Source of the DNA: Setophaga petechia
Taxonomy: Eukaryota; Chordata; Aves; Passeriformes; Parulidae
NCBI GenBank assembly: GCA_024362935.1
Contig: JANCRA010000120.1
Location: 565,501 to 629,500, forward strand
Direction: 5' to 3'
Length of the DNA stretch: 64,000 bases
Shown here in pieces: positions 26,905 to 36,936 of this stretch (position 1 is the stretch's first letter; the number at the start of each line of letters is the position of its first letter). The notes under the pieces were generated by a model. That model did no database searches, was not told the DNA's origin, and saw nothing but the letters and a program-made list of their open reading frames with translations. Both the position numbers and the translations under genes were made by a program.

Positions 26905-29764
26905 TCACATTAATACTTGAAAGGAAGGCATCTTAGACAACTTTCTTTTTCTTGTGTCAAAAAACTCTGCAGCCCTCTCTGCATTATCTACAACACGATG
27001 GAAGTTGTTTAGTGAGCAGGAAGGTTTTCTCCTTGGGAGACATATTGAAAAAGCTATTTGCTTAGATGTAGGTGACAAGAAACACTTACTGCAGTGCACT
27101 GAACAGCTAACTGCTACACAGCACTAGTACTGTGTTAGCAGCTTGCAAAGTGCTAGAAAACAGTACTTTCCCACTCTCTTGCCTTTCCCTTCACATTAAT
27201 ACTTGAAAGGAAGGCATCTTAGACAACTTTCTTTTTCTTGTGTCAAAAAACTCTGCAGCCCTCTCTGCAACATCTACAACACGATGGAAGTTGTTTAGTG
27301 AGCAGGAAGGTTTTCTCCTTGCGAGACATAGTGAAAAAGCTATTTGCTTAGATGTAGGTGACAAGAAACACTTACTGCAGTGCACTGAACAGCTAATTGC
27401 TACACAGAACTGGGATTGTGTTAGCAGCTCTCAAAGTGCTAGAAAACAGTACTTTCCCTCTCTCTTGCCTTTCCCTTCACATTAATACTTGAAAGGAAGG
27501 CGTCTTAGACAACTTTCTTTTTCTTGTTACAGAACACACTGCAGCCCTCGGGGCAACTTCTAGAACACGATAGGAGATTTTTAGTGAGCAAGAAGGTTTT
27601 CTCCTTGCGAGACATAGTGAAAAAGCTATTTGCTTAGATGTAGGTGACAAGAAACACTTACTGCAGTGCACTGAAAAGCTAACTGCTACACAGCACTGGG
27701 ATTGCGTTAGCAGCCTGCAAAGTGCTAGAAAACAGTACTTTCCCACTCTCTTGCCTTTCCCTTCACATTAATACTTGAAAGGAAGGCGTCTTTGACATCT
27801 TTCTTTTATATTTTGCAAAACACACTGCAGCACTCTGTGCAACTTCTAGAACACGATGGAAGTTGTTTAGTGAGCAGCAACGTTTTCCCCTTGCGAGACA
27901 AAGTGAAAAAGCTATTTGCTCAGATGTAGGTATCAAGAAACACTTCCTGCCGTGCACTGACAAGCTAATTGCTACACAGCACTGCGATTGTGTTAGCAGC
28001 TTGCAAAGTGCTAGAAAACAGTACTTTCCCACTCTCTTGCCTTTCCCTACACATTTATACTTGAAAGGAAGGCGTCTTAGACAACTTTCTTTTTCTTGTT
28101 ACAGAACACACTGCAGCCCTCTGTGCAACTTCTAGAACACGATAGGAGATGTTTAGTGAGCAGGAAGGTTTTCTCCTTGGGAGACATAGTGAAAAAGCTA
28201 TTTGCTTAGATATAGGTGACAAGAAACACTTACTGCAGTGCAGTGACAAGTTAATTGGTACACAGCACTGGGATTGTGTTAGCAGCTTGCAAAGTGCTAG
28301 AAAACAGTACTTTCCTACTCTCTTGCCTTTCCCTTCACATTAATACTTGAAAGGAAGGCATCTTAGACAACTTTCTTTTTCTTGTGTCAAAAAACTCTGC
28401 AGCCCTCTCTGCAACATCTACAACACGATGGAAGTTGTTTAGTGAGCAGGAAGGTTTTTTCCTTGCGAGACATAGTGAAAAAGCTTTTTCCTTAGATGTA
28501 GGTAAAAAGAAACCCTTACTGCAGTGCACTGAACAGCTAACTGCTACACAGCACTAGGACTGTGTTAGCAGCTTGCAAAGTGCTAGAAAACAGTACTTTC
28601 CCACTCTCTTGCCTTTCCCTTCACATTAATACTTGAAAGGAAGGCGTCTTAGACAACTTTCTTTTACATTTTGCAAAACACACTGCAGCCCTCTGTGCAA
28701 CTTCTACAACACGATGGAAGTTGTTTAGTGAGCAGCAACGTTTTCCCCTTGCGAGACATAGTGAAAAAGCTTCTTGCTTAGATGTAGGTGACAAGAAACA
28801 CTTACTGCAGTGCACTGAACAGCTAATTGCTACACAGCACTAGTACTGTGTTAGCAGCTTGCAAAGTGCTAGAAAACAGTACTTTCCCACTCTCTTGCCT
28901 TTCCCTTCACATTAATACTTGAAAGGAAGGCGTCTTAGACAACTTTCTTTTATATTTTGCAAAACACACTGCAGCCCTCTGTGCAACTTCTACAACACAA
29001 TGGAAGTTGTTTAGTGAGCAGCAACGTTTTCCCCATGCGAGACATAGTGAAAAAGCTATTTGCTCAGATGTAGGTATCAAGAAACACTTACTGCCGTGCA
29101 CTGACAAGCTAATTGCTACACAGCACTGCGATTGTGTTAGCAGCTTGCAAAGTGCTAGAAAACAGTACTTTCCCACTCTCTTGCCTTTCCCTTCACATTA
29201 ATACTTGAAAGGAAGGCGTCTTAGACAACTTTCTTTTTCTTGTGTCAAAAAACTCTGCAGCCCTCTCTGCAACATCTGCAACACGATGGAAGTTGTTTAG
29301 TGAGCAGGAAGGTTTTCTCCTTGGGAGAGATAGTGAAAAAGCTATTTGCTTAGATGTAGGTGACAAGAAACACTTACTGCAGTGCAGTGACAAGTTAATT
29401 GGTACACAGCACAGGGATTGTGTTAGCAGCTCTCAAAGTGATAGAAAACAGTACTTTCCCACTCTCTTGCCTTTCCCTTCACATTAATACTTGAAAGGAA
29501 GGCGTCTTAGACAACTTTCTTTTACATTTTGCAAAACACACTGCTGCCGTCTGTGCAACTTCTACAACACGATGGAAGTTGTTTAGTGAGCAGGAACGTT
29601 TTCCCCTTGCGAGACAAAGGGAAAAAGCTATTTGCTCAGATGTAGGTATCAAGAAACACTTACTGCCGTGCACTGACAAGCTAATTGCTACACAGCACTG
29701 GGATTGTGTTAGCAGCTTGCAAAGTGCTAGAAAACAGTACTTTCCCACTCTCTTGCCTTTCCCT

Positions 29765-31351
29765 ACACATTAATACTTGAAAGGAAGGCGTCTTAGACAA
29801 CTTTCTTTTTCTTGCTGGAAAATATTCTGCAGCCCTCTGTGCAACCTGTACAGCACGATGGAAGTTTTTTCATGAGCAGGAACATTTTCTCCTAGTGAGA
29901 GATAGTGAAAAAGCTTTTTGCTTAGATGTAGGTTACCACAGGCAGTTACTGCAGTGCACTGCAAAGCTAATAGATGCACAACACTGGGATTGTGTGCCCA
30001 GCTTGCAAAGTGATAGGAAACAGTACCTTTCCACTCTTCCTGCTTTTTCCATGCACATTACTATTCGAATGGAAAGAATTTTAGACAACTTTCTTTGGCT
30101 TCTTGCAAAACACTCTGCACACCTGCCTGCAATCTCTAGAAGTCGATGGGAGATATTTTCTGAACTGGCTCAGTTTCTCTTTGCAAGACATGGGGAAAAA
30201 GCATTTTGCTTAGATATAGGTGAAAAGAGGCACCTACTACAGTGCACTGCAAGCTAATTGCTGCACAACACGCAGATTGTGTAAGCAGGTTGCAAACTGA
30301 TAGAAAACAGTACCTCTCCCTTCTCCTGCCTTTTCTATTCACATTTCTATTTGAATGCAAGGCGTTTTAGACAACTTTCTTTTGCTTCTTGCAAAACACT
30401 CTGCACACCTGCCTGCAATCTCTAGAACTCGATGGGAGATGTTTTCTGAACTGGCTCAGTTTCTCCTTGCGAGACATGGGGAAAAAGCAATTTGCTTAGA
30501 TGCAGGTGAAAAGAGGCACCTACTACAGTGCACTGAAAAACTAATTGCTGCACAACTCAGGGATTGTGTAAGCAGCTTACAAACAGATAGAAAACAGCAC
30601 CTTTCCACTCTCCTGCCTTTTCCATTCGCATTACTATTCGAATGGCAGCAGTTTTGGACATCTTTCTTTTGCTTCTTGCAAAACACTCTGCACACCTCCG
30701 TGCAACTTCTAGAAAAAATGAGAGTTGTTTTCTGAACTGGTACAGTTTCTCCTGAAGAGATATAATGCAAACGCTATTGGCTTAGATGTAGTAACAATAG
30801 GCAATTATTACAGTGCACTGCAAAGTCAATCGTAGTAGAACACTGGGATTGTGTGTCCAGCTTGCAAACTGGTAGAAAACAGTACCGATCCGCTCTCCTG
30901 CATTTTCCCTTTCCAGGAACATTCGAATTGATGGCTTTTTTGGACAAGTTACTTTTTCTTGTTGCAAAACACGCTGCAGAGCTGCCTGCAACCTCTAGAG
31001 CACGATGGGAGGTTTTTTGTGAACAGACACAGTTTCTCCTGGCGAGACATAATGAAAAAGCTTTTTGCTAAGGTGTAGCCGGCAGGAGACGCTAAAGACC
31101 AGGAGACGGAGCACTGTGCCTTTAAGCGCCGCTTCCGGGTGTCTCTCGGCGGTAGCTGTTCTCCGGAGCACGCCGCGATCGGCGTAACGACACCAGATTC
31201 TTCGCGCCAAGAAGCGTCTTCTCCTTCTCCGGGAAAAAGAGACTGCGGCAGCTTCTGAACGGCGAACTACGAAGCGGCACAAAACTGGGATTGGGTAAGC
31301 AGCTTTCAAAGTGATAGAAAACAGTACTTTCCCACTCTCTTGCCTTTCCCT
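29765..31351 (+). repeat. Composite element D1 (most diverged copy)
   Basis: A 1,587 bp element: four diverged satellite monomers and a fifth interrupted by a CpG-dense segment at 31079-31280. It carries roughly ten or more private differences from the other seven copies. Examples: AAAATATTCTGC for AAAACATTCTGC, TTTTTTCATGAGC for TTGTTTAATGAGC, AGGGATTG for TGGGATTG, GGACATCTTTC for GGACAACTTTC, and GGCGGTAGC for GGCCGTAGC. It follows a class A monomer and begins TACACATT instead of TCGCATT, so its left junction is not that of the other copies. It is the boundary between the two array domains. Confidence 0.93.
31079..31280. promoter_or_regulatory. CpG-dense promoter-like block of D1
   Basis: About 200 bp with some 24 CpG dinucleotides, against 3-5 in a whole 286 bp monomer. 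Candidate sites: CTTCCGGGT at 31132-31140 (ACCCGGAAG on the minus strand, an ETS-family consensus) and TTCGCGCCAA at 31201-31210 (TTGGCGCGAA on the minus strand, fitting the E2F TTSGCGCSAA core). There is no TATA box. CAGGAGACG occurs twice near the left edge. GGCGGTAGC is private to this copy. Promoter function is inferred; the direction of transcription is not fixed by the sequence. Confidence 0.6.
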
Positions 31352-34300
31352 TCACATTAATACTTGAAAGGAAGGCGTCTTAGACAACTTGCTTTTACAT
31401 TTTGCAAAACACACTGCAGTCCTCTGTGCAACTTCTAGAGCACGATAGGAGATGTTTAGTGAGCAGGAAGGTTTTCTCCTTGCGAGACATAGTGAAAAAG
31501 CTATTTGCTTAGATGTAGGTGACAAGAAACACTTACTGCAGTGCACTGAAAAGCTAACTGCTACACAGCACTGCGATTGTGTTAGCAGCCTGCAAAGTGC
31601 TAGAAAACAGTACTTTCCCACTCTCTTGCCTTTCCCTTCACATTAATACTTGAAAGGAAGGCATCTTAGACAACTTTCTTTTTCTTGTGTCAAAAAACTC
31701 TGCAGCCCTCTCTGTAACATCTACAACACGATGGAAGTTGTTTAGTGAGCAGGAAGGTTTTTTCCTTGCGAGACATAGTGAAAAAGCTTTTTCCTTAGAT
31801 GTAGGTAAAAAGAAACCCTTACTGCAGTGCACTGAACAGCTAACTGCTACACAGCACTAGGACTGTGTTAGCAGCTTGCAAAGTGCTAGAAAACAGTACT
31901 TTCCCACTCTCTTGCCTTTCCCTTCACATTAATACTTGAAAGGAAGGCGTCTTAGACAACTTTCTTTTACATTTTCAAAACACACTGCAGCCCTCTGTGC
32001 AACTTCTACAACACGATGGAAGTTGTTTAGTGAGCAGCAACGTTTTCCCCTTGCGAGACATAGTGAAAAAGCTTCTTGCTTAGATGTAGGTGACAAGAAA
32101 CACTTACTGCAGTGCACTGAACAGCTAATTGCTACACAGCACTAGTACTGTGTTAGCAGCTTGCAAAGTGCTAGAAAACAGTACTTTCCCACTCTCTTGC
32201 CTTTCCCTTCACATTAATACTTGAAAGGAAGGCGTCTTAGACAACTTTCTTTTTCTTGTTACAGAACACACTGCAGCCCTCTGTGCAACTTCTACAACAC
32301 GATGGAAGTTGTTTAGTGAGCAGCAACGTTTTCCCCTTGCGAGACAAAGTGAAAAAGCTATTTGCTCAGACGTAGGTGACAAGAAACACTTACTGCAGTG
32401 CAGTGACAAGTTAATTGGTACACAGCACTGGGATTGTGTTAGCAGCTCTCAAAGTGCTAGAAAACAGTACTTTCCCACTCTCTTGCCCTTCCCTTCACAT
32501 TAATACTTGAAAGGAAGGCGTCTTAGACAACTTTCTTTTACATTTTGCAAAACACACTGCAGCCCTCTGTGCAACTTGTAGAACACGATAGGAAATGTTT
32601 AGTGAGCAAGAAGGTTTTCTCCTTGCGAGACATAGTGAAAAAGCATTTGCTTAGATATAGGTGAGAAGAAACCCTTACTCCAGTGCAGTGACAAGTTAAT
32701 TGGTACACAGCACTGGGATTTTGTTAGCAGCCTGCAAAGTGCTAGAAAACAGTACTTTCCCACTCTCTTGCCTTTCCCTTCACATTAATACTTGAAAGGA
32801 AGGCGTCTTTGACAACTTTCTTTTTCTTGTGTCAAAAATCTCTGCAGCCCTCTCTGCAACATCTACAACACGATGGAAGTTGTTTAGTGCGCAGGAAGGT
32901 TTTCTCCTTGCGAGACATTGTGAAAAAGCTATTTGCTTAGATGTAGGTGACAAGAAACACTTACTGCAGTGCACTGAACAGCTAATTGCTACACAGCACT
33001 GGGATTGTGTTAGCAGCTTGCAAAGTGCTAGAAAACAGTACTTTCCCACTCTCTTGCCTTTCCCTTCACATTAATACTTGAAAGGAAGGCGTCTTAGACA
33101 ACTTTCTTTTTCTTGTGTCAAAACACACTGCAGCCCTCTGTGCAACTTCTAGAACACGATAGGAGATGTTTAGTGAGCAGGAAGGTTTTCTCCTTGGGAG
33201 ACATAGTGAAAAAGCTATTTGCTTAGATGTAGGTGACAAGAAACACTTACTGCAGTGCAGTGACAAGTTAATTGGTACACAGCACTGGGATTGTGTTAGC
33301 AGCTCTCAAAGTGATAGAAAACAGTACTTTCCCACTCTCTTGCCTTTCCCTTCACATTAATACTTGAAAGGAAGGCATCTTAGACAACTTTTTCTTGTGT
33401 CAAAAAACTCTGCAGCCCTCTCTGCAACATCTGCAACACGATGGAAGTTGTTTAGTGAGCAGGAAGGTTTTCTCCTTGCGAGACATAGTGAAAAAGCTAT
33501 TTGCTTAGATGTAGGTGACAAGAAACACTTACTGCAGTGCACTGAAATGCTAACTGCTACACAGCACTAGTATTGTGTTAGCAGCTTGCAAAGTGCTAGA
33601 AAACAATACTTTCCCACTCTCTTGCCTTTCCCTTCTCATTAATACTTGAAAGGAAGGCGTCTTAGACAACTTTCTTTTACATTTTGCAAAACACACTGCA
33701 GCCCTCTGTGCAACTTCTACAACACGATGGAAGTTGTTTAGTGAGCAGCAACGTTTTCCCCTTGCGAGACAAAGTGAAAAAGCTATTTGCTCAGATGTAG
33801 GTATCAAGAAACACTTACTGCCGTGCACTGACAAGCTAATTGCTACACAGCACTGCGATTGTGTTAGCAGCTTGCAAAGTGCTAGAAAACAGTACTTTCC
33901 CACTCTCTTGCCTTTCCCTACACATTAATACTTGAAAGGAAGGCGTCTTAGACAACTTTCTTTTTCTTGTTACAGAACACACTGCAGCCCTCTGTGCAAC
34001 TTCTGGAACACGATAGGAGATGTTTAGTGAGCAGGAAGGTTTTCTCCTTGCGAGACAGAGTGAAAAAGCTATTTGCTTAGATGTAGGTGACAAGAAACAC
34101 TTACTGCAGTGCAGTGACAAGTTAATTGGTACACATCACTGGGATTGTGTTAGCAGCCTGCAAAGTGCTAGAAAACAGTACTTTCCCACTCTCTTGCCTT
34201 TCCCTTCACATTAATACTTGAAAGGAAGGCGTCTTAGACAACTTTCTTTTTCTTGTGTCAAAAAACTCTGCAGCCCTCTCTGCAACATCTACAACACGAT

Positions 34301-35063
34301 GGAAGTTGTTTAGTGAGCAGGAAGGTTTTCTCCTTGCGAGACATAGTGAAAAAGCTATTTGCTTAGATGTAGGTGACAAGAAACACTTACTGCAGTGCAC
34401 TGAACAGCTAACTGCTACACAGCACTAGTACTGTGTTAGCAGCTTGCAAAGTGCTAGAAAACAGTACTTTCCCACTCTCTTGCCTTTCCCTTCACATTAA
34501 TACTTGAAAGGAAGGCATCTTAGACAACTTTCTTTTTCTTGTGTCAAAAAACTCTGCAGCCCTCTCTGCAACATCTACAACACGATGGAAGTTGTTTAGT
34601 GAGCAGGAAGGTTTTCTCCTTGCGAGACATAGTGAAAAAGCTATTTGCTTAGATGTAGGTGACAAGAAACACTTACTGCAGTGCACTGAACAGCTAACTG
34701 CTACACAGCACTAGTACTGTGTTAGCAGCTTGCAAAGTGCTAGAAAACAGTACTTTCCCACTCTCTTGCCTTTCCCTTCACATTAATACTTGAAAGGAAG
34801 GCATCTTAGACAACTTTCTTTTTCTTGTGTCAAAAAACTCTGCAGCCCTCTCTGCAACATCTACAACACGATGGAAGTTGTTTAGTGAGCAGGAAGGTTT
34901 TCTCCTTGCGAGACATAGTGAAAAAGCTATTTGCTTAGATGTAGGTGACAAGAAACACTTACTGCAGTGCACTGAACAGCTAATTGCTACACAGAACTGG
35001 GATTGTGTTAGCAGCTTGCAAAGTGCTAGAAAACAGTACTTTCCCACTCTCTTGCCTTTCCCT
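31352..35063 (+). repeat. Ordinary monomers between D1 and D2 (13 copies)
   Basis: Thirteen monomers span 3,712 bp. It opens with the post-D class (CAGTCCTC, CTAGAGCACG) at 31352. It continues with the TTTTTCCTTGCGAG variant at 31638 and a class A-like GCTTCTTGC variant at 31924, the same order as at 3464-4035 and 20615-21186. It ends with three nearly identical class B monomers (34206, 34492, 34778) directly before D2. Monomer 33352 is 282 bp, with a shortened pyrimidine tract (ACAACTTTTTCTTG). Confidence 0.92.
34778..35063 (+). repeat. Reference class B monomer (class preceding most D copies)
   Basis: A representative class B unit of 286 bp. Diagnostic segments: AGGCATCTTAGAC (A where A and C classes usually have G), CTTGTGTCAAAAAACTCTG, CTCTCTGCAACATCTACAAC, GGAAGGTTTTCTCCTTGCG and ACACAGAACTGGGATTG. 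Almost the same monomer stands immediately before D3, D4, D6, D7 and D8 (38081, 40240, 54555, 57572, 61733). The following CCCTTCGCATT, with G instead of A, marks the D junction. Confidence 0.9.
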
Positions 35064-35351
35064 TCGCATTAATACTTGAAAGGAAGGCGTCTTAGACAAC
35101 TTTCTTTTTCTTGCTGGAAAACATTCTGCAGCCCTCTGTGCAACCTGTACAGCACGATGGAAGTTGTTTAATGAGCAGGAACATTTTCTCCTAGTGAGAG
35201 ATAGTGAAAAAGCTTTTTGCTTAGATGTAGGTTACCACAGGCAGTTACTGCAGTGCACTGCAAAGCTAATAGATGCACAACACTGGGATTGTGTGCCCAG
35301 CTTGCAAAGTGATAGGAAACAGTACCTTTCCACTCTTCCTGCTTTTTCCAT
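35064..35351 (+). repeat. D2 sub-unit a (288 bp diverged monomer)
   Basis: The first ~60 bp equal an ordinary monomer; divergence starts at CTTGCTGGAAAACATTC. It has GTTTAATGAGCAGGAACATT, AGGTTACCACAGGCAG, and a 14-bp perfect palindrome TGCAGTGCACTGCA near 35249. Because it is 288 bp long, the plus-strand reading frame continues into sub-unit b. Confidence 0.9.
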
Positions 35352-35637
35352 GCACATTACTATTCGAATGGAAAGAATTTTAGACAACTTTCTTTGGCTT
35401 CTTGCAAAACACTCTGCACACCTGCCTGCAATCTCTAGAAGTCGATGGGAGATATTTTCTGAACTGGCTCAGTTTCTCTTTGCAAGACATGGGGAAAAAG
35501 CAATTTGCTTAGATATAGGTGAAAAGAGGCACCTACTACAGTGCACTGCAAGCTAATTGCTGCACAACACGCAGATTGTGTAAGCAGGTTGCAAACTGAT
35601 AGAAAACAGTACCTCTCCCTTCTCCTGCCTTTTCTAT
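35352..35637 (+). repeat. D2 sub-unit b (286 bp diverged monomer)
   Basis: Opens with GCACATTACTATTCGAATGG. It carries TTTCTTTGGCTTCTTGC, GAAGTCGATGGGAGATATT, CAAGACATGGGG and GATTGTGTAAGCAGG. Sub-units b and c resemble each other more than either resembles ordinary monomers, so they probably arose from one older duplication. Confidence 0.9.
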
Positions 35638-35924
35638 TCACATTTCTATTTGAATGCAAGGCGTTTTAGACAACTTTCTTTTGCTTCTTGCAAAACACTC
35701 TGCACACCTGCCTGCAATCTCTAGAACTCGATGGGAGATGTTTTCTGAACTGGCTCAGTTTCTCCTTGCGAGACATGGGGAAAAAGCAATTTGCTTAGAT
35801 GCAGGTGAAAAGAGGCACCTACTACAGTGCACTGAAAAACTAATTGCTGCACAACTCTGGGATTGTGTAAGCAGCTTACAAACAGATAGAAAACAGCACC
35901 TTTCCACTCTCCTGCCTTTTCCAT
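35638..35924 (+). repeat. D2 sub-unit c (287 bp diverged monomer)
   Basis: Opens with TCACATTTCTATTTGAATGC. It shares CACACCTGCCTGCAATCTC and GAACTGGCTCAGTTTCTC with sub-unit b. It ends with GATTGTGTAAGCAGCTTAC and the variant ACAGCACCTTTCC, which lacks the AGTACT present in ordinary monomers. Confidence 0.9.
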
Positions 35925-36210
35925 TCGCATTACTATTCGAATGGCAGCAGTTTTGGACAACTTTCTTTTGCTTCTTGCAAAACACTCTGCACACCTCCGT
36001 GCAACTTCTAGAAAAAATGAGAGTTGTTTTCTGAACTGGTACAGTTTCTCCTGAAGAGATATAATGCAAACGCTATTGGCTTAGATGTAGTAACAATAGG
36101 CAATTATTACAGTGCACTGCAAAGTCAATCGTAGTAGAACACTGGGATTGTGTGTCCAGCTTGCAAACTGGTAGAAAACAGTACCTATCCGCTCTCCTGC
36201 ATTTTCCCTT
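35925..36210 (+). repeat. D2 sub-unit d (286 bp diverged monomer)
   Basis: Opens with TCGCATTACTATTCGAATGG. It carries CACCTCCGTGCAACTTC, GAAAAAATGAGAGTTG, CCTGAAGAGATATAATGC and AGTAACAATAGGCAATT. This is among the most diverged sub-units; the anchors GATTGTGT and CAGCTTGCAAA are still recognisable. Confidence 0.88.
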
Positions 36211-36650
36211 TCCAGGAACATTCGAATTGATGGCTTTTTTGGACAAGTTACTTTTTCTTGTTGCAAAACACGCTGCAGAGCTGCCTGCAACCCCTAGAGC
36301 ACGATGGGAGGTTTTTTGTGAACAGACACAGTTTCTCCTGGCGAGACATAATGAAAAAGCTTTTTGCTAAGGTGTAGCCGGCAGGAGACGCTAAAGACCA
36401 GGAGACGGAGCACTGTGCCTTTAAGCGCCGCTTCCGGGTGTCTCTCGGCCGTAGCTGTTCTCCGGAGCACGCCGCAATCGGCGTAACGACACCAGATTCT
36501 TCGCGCCAAGAAGCGTCTTCTCCTTCTCCGGGAAAAAGAGACTGCGGCAGCTTCTGAACGGCGAACTACGAAGCGGCACAAAACTGGGATTGGGTAAGCA
36601 GCTTTCAAAGTGATAGAAAACAGTACTTTCCCACTCTCTTGCCTTTCCCT
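36211..36650 (+). repeat. D2 sub-unit e (440 bp, monomer interrupted by CpG block)
   Basis: Monomer-like up to GCTTTTTGCTAAGGTGTAG (36377) and again from about 36580 (ACTGGGATTGGGTAAGCAGC). The intervening ~202 bp is unrelated to the satellite and replaces roughly 50 bp of it. The tail CTTTCAAAGTGATAG leads into the standard ACAGTACTTTCCC and the next ordinary monomer. Confidence 0.9.
36378..36579. promoter_or_regulatory. CpG-dense promoter-like block of D2
   Basis: Same block as in D1. The ETS-like site is at 36431-36439 and the E2F-like site at 36500-36509. CAGGAGACG repeats at 36382 and 36399. An inverted AGAAG/CTTCT pair flanks CGT just after the E2F-like site. One CpG has become CpA (GCCGCAATCG), the only visible CpG loss in this copy. 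Confidence 0.6.
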
Positions 36651-36936
36651 TCACATTAATACTTGAAAGGAAGGCGTCTTAGACAACTTTCTTTTACTTT
36701 TTGCAAAACACACTGCAGTCCTCTGTGCAACTTCTAGAGCACGATAGGAGATGTTTAGTGAGCAGGAAGGTTTTCTCCTTGCGAGACAGAGTGAAAAAGC
36801 TATTTGCTTAGATGTAGGTGACAAGAAACACTTACTGCAGTGCACTGAAAAGCTAACTGCTACACAGCACTGCGATTGTGTTAGCAGCCTGCAAAGTGCT
36901 AGAAAACAGTACTTTCCCACTCTCTTGCCTTTCCCT
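36651..36936 (+). repeat. Reference post-D class monomer
   Basis: This class follows every D element: 31352, 36651, 39954, 42113, 46843, 56428, 59445, 63606. It is marked by TTTTACTTTTTGC (ACATTTTGC in the first copy), CTGCAGTCCTCTGTG and CTTCTAGAGCACGATAGGAG. Two further copies of its 5' part, at 52268 and 60303, have no D before them. Confidence 0.9.

Larger units (their letters stand above)
37..29764 (+). repeat. Left array domain, about 104 ordinary monomers, no D element
   Basis: This segment follows a 36 bp partial monomer at the window edge. The first monomer (37-318) is 282 bp because 4 bp are missing near AAACACTACAGTGC. The remaining monomers run without interruption to 29764. Classes A, B, C and C' alternate in long-period blocks with 19-monomer and 26-monomer registers. 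No CpG-dense block and no diverged monomers occur in this 29.7 kb, which separates it from the right half. Total length is 16 bp short of 104 x 286, explained by small indels in individual monomers. Confidence 0.93.
35064..36650 (+). repeat. Composite element D2
   Basis: A 1,587 bp copy made of sub-units of 288, 286, 287, 286 and 440 bp, beginning TCGCATTAATACTTG. It differs from D3-D5 by one visible base in the CpG block (GCCGCAATCG for GCCGCGATCG, near 36476), a CpG transition. It shares ACAGTACCTATCC with D3-D5. Preceded by three class B monomers. Confidence 0.95.

Noticed and set aside
319..29748. Hundreds of open frames of 60-117 codons on both strands, repeated with the monomer
   Set aside because: They are the same stop-poor stretch read again in each copy, on both strands and in shifting frames because 286 is not a multiple of three. 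They have no continuous frame, ribosomal context or recognised domain. I treat them as by-products of the repeat.
31079..31309. Arg-rich minus-strand frame of 104 codons across the CpG block
   Set aside because: Composition follows from CpG-rich DNA. The frame starts in satellite sequence and ends in a diverged monomer, with no recognisable domain.
29765..31351. D element as a retroviral LTR or DNA transposon
   Set aside because: No terminal repeats distinct from the satellite, no target-site duplication, no polymerase, integrase or transposase coding, and most of D is satellite-derived.
31352..31372. Telomeric or microsatellite tracts
   Set aside because: No TTAGGG runs or short tandem microsatellites were found here or elsewhere in the window; pyrimidine tracts such as CTTTCTTTTTCTTG are part of the monomer.
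35352..35372. CENP-B box in the diverged monomers (TTCGAA context)
   Set aside because: TATTCGAATGG lacks the spaced CGGG half required for a CENP-B box, and none was seen in ordinary monomers.
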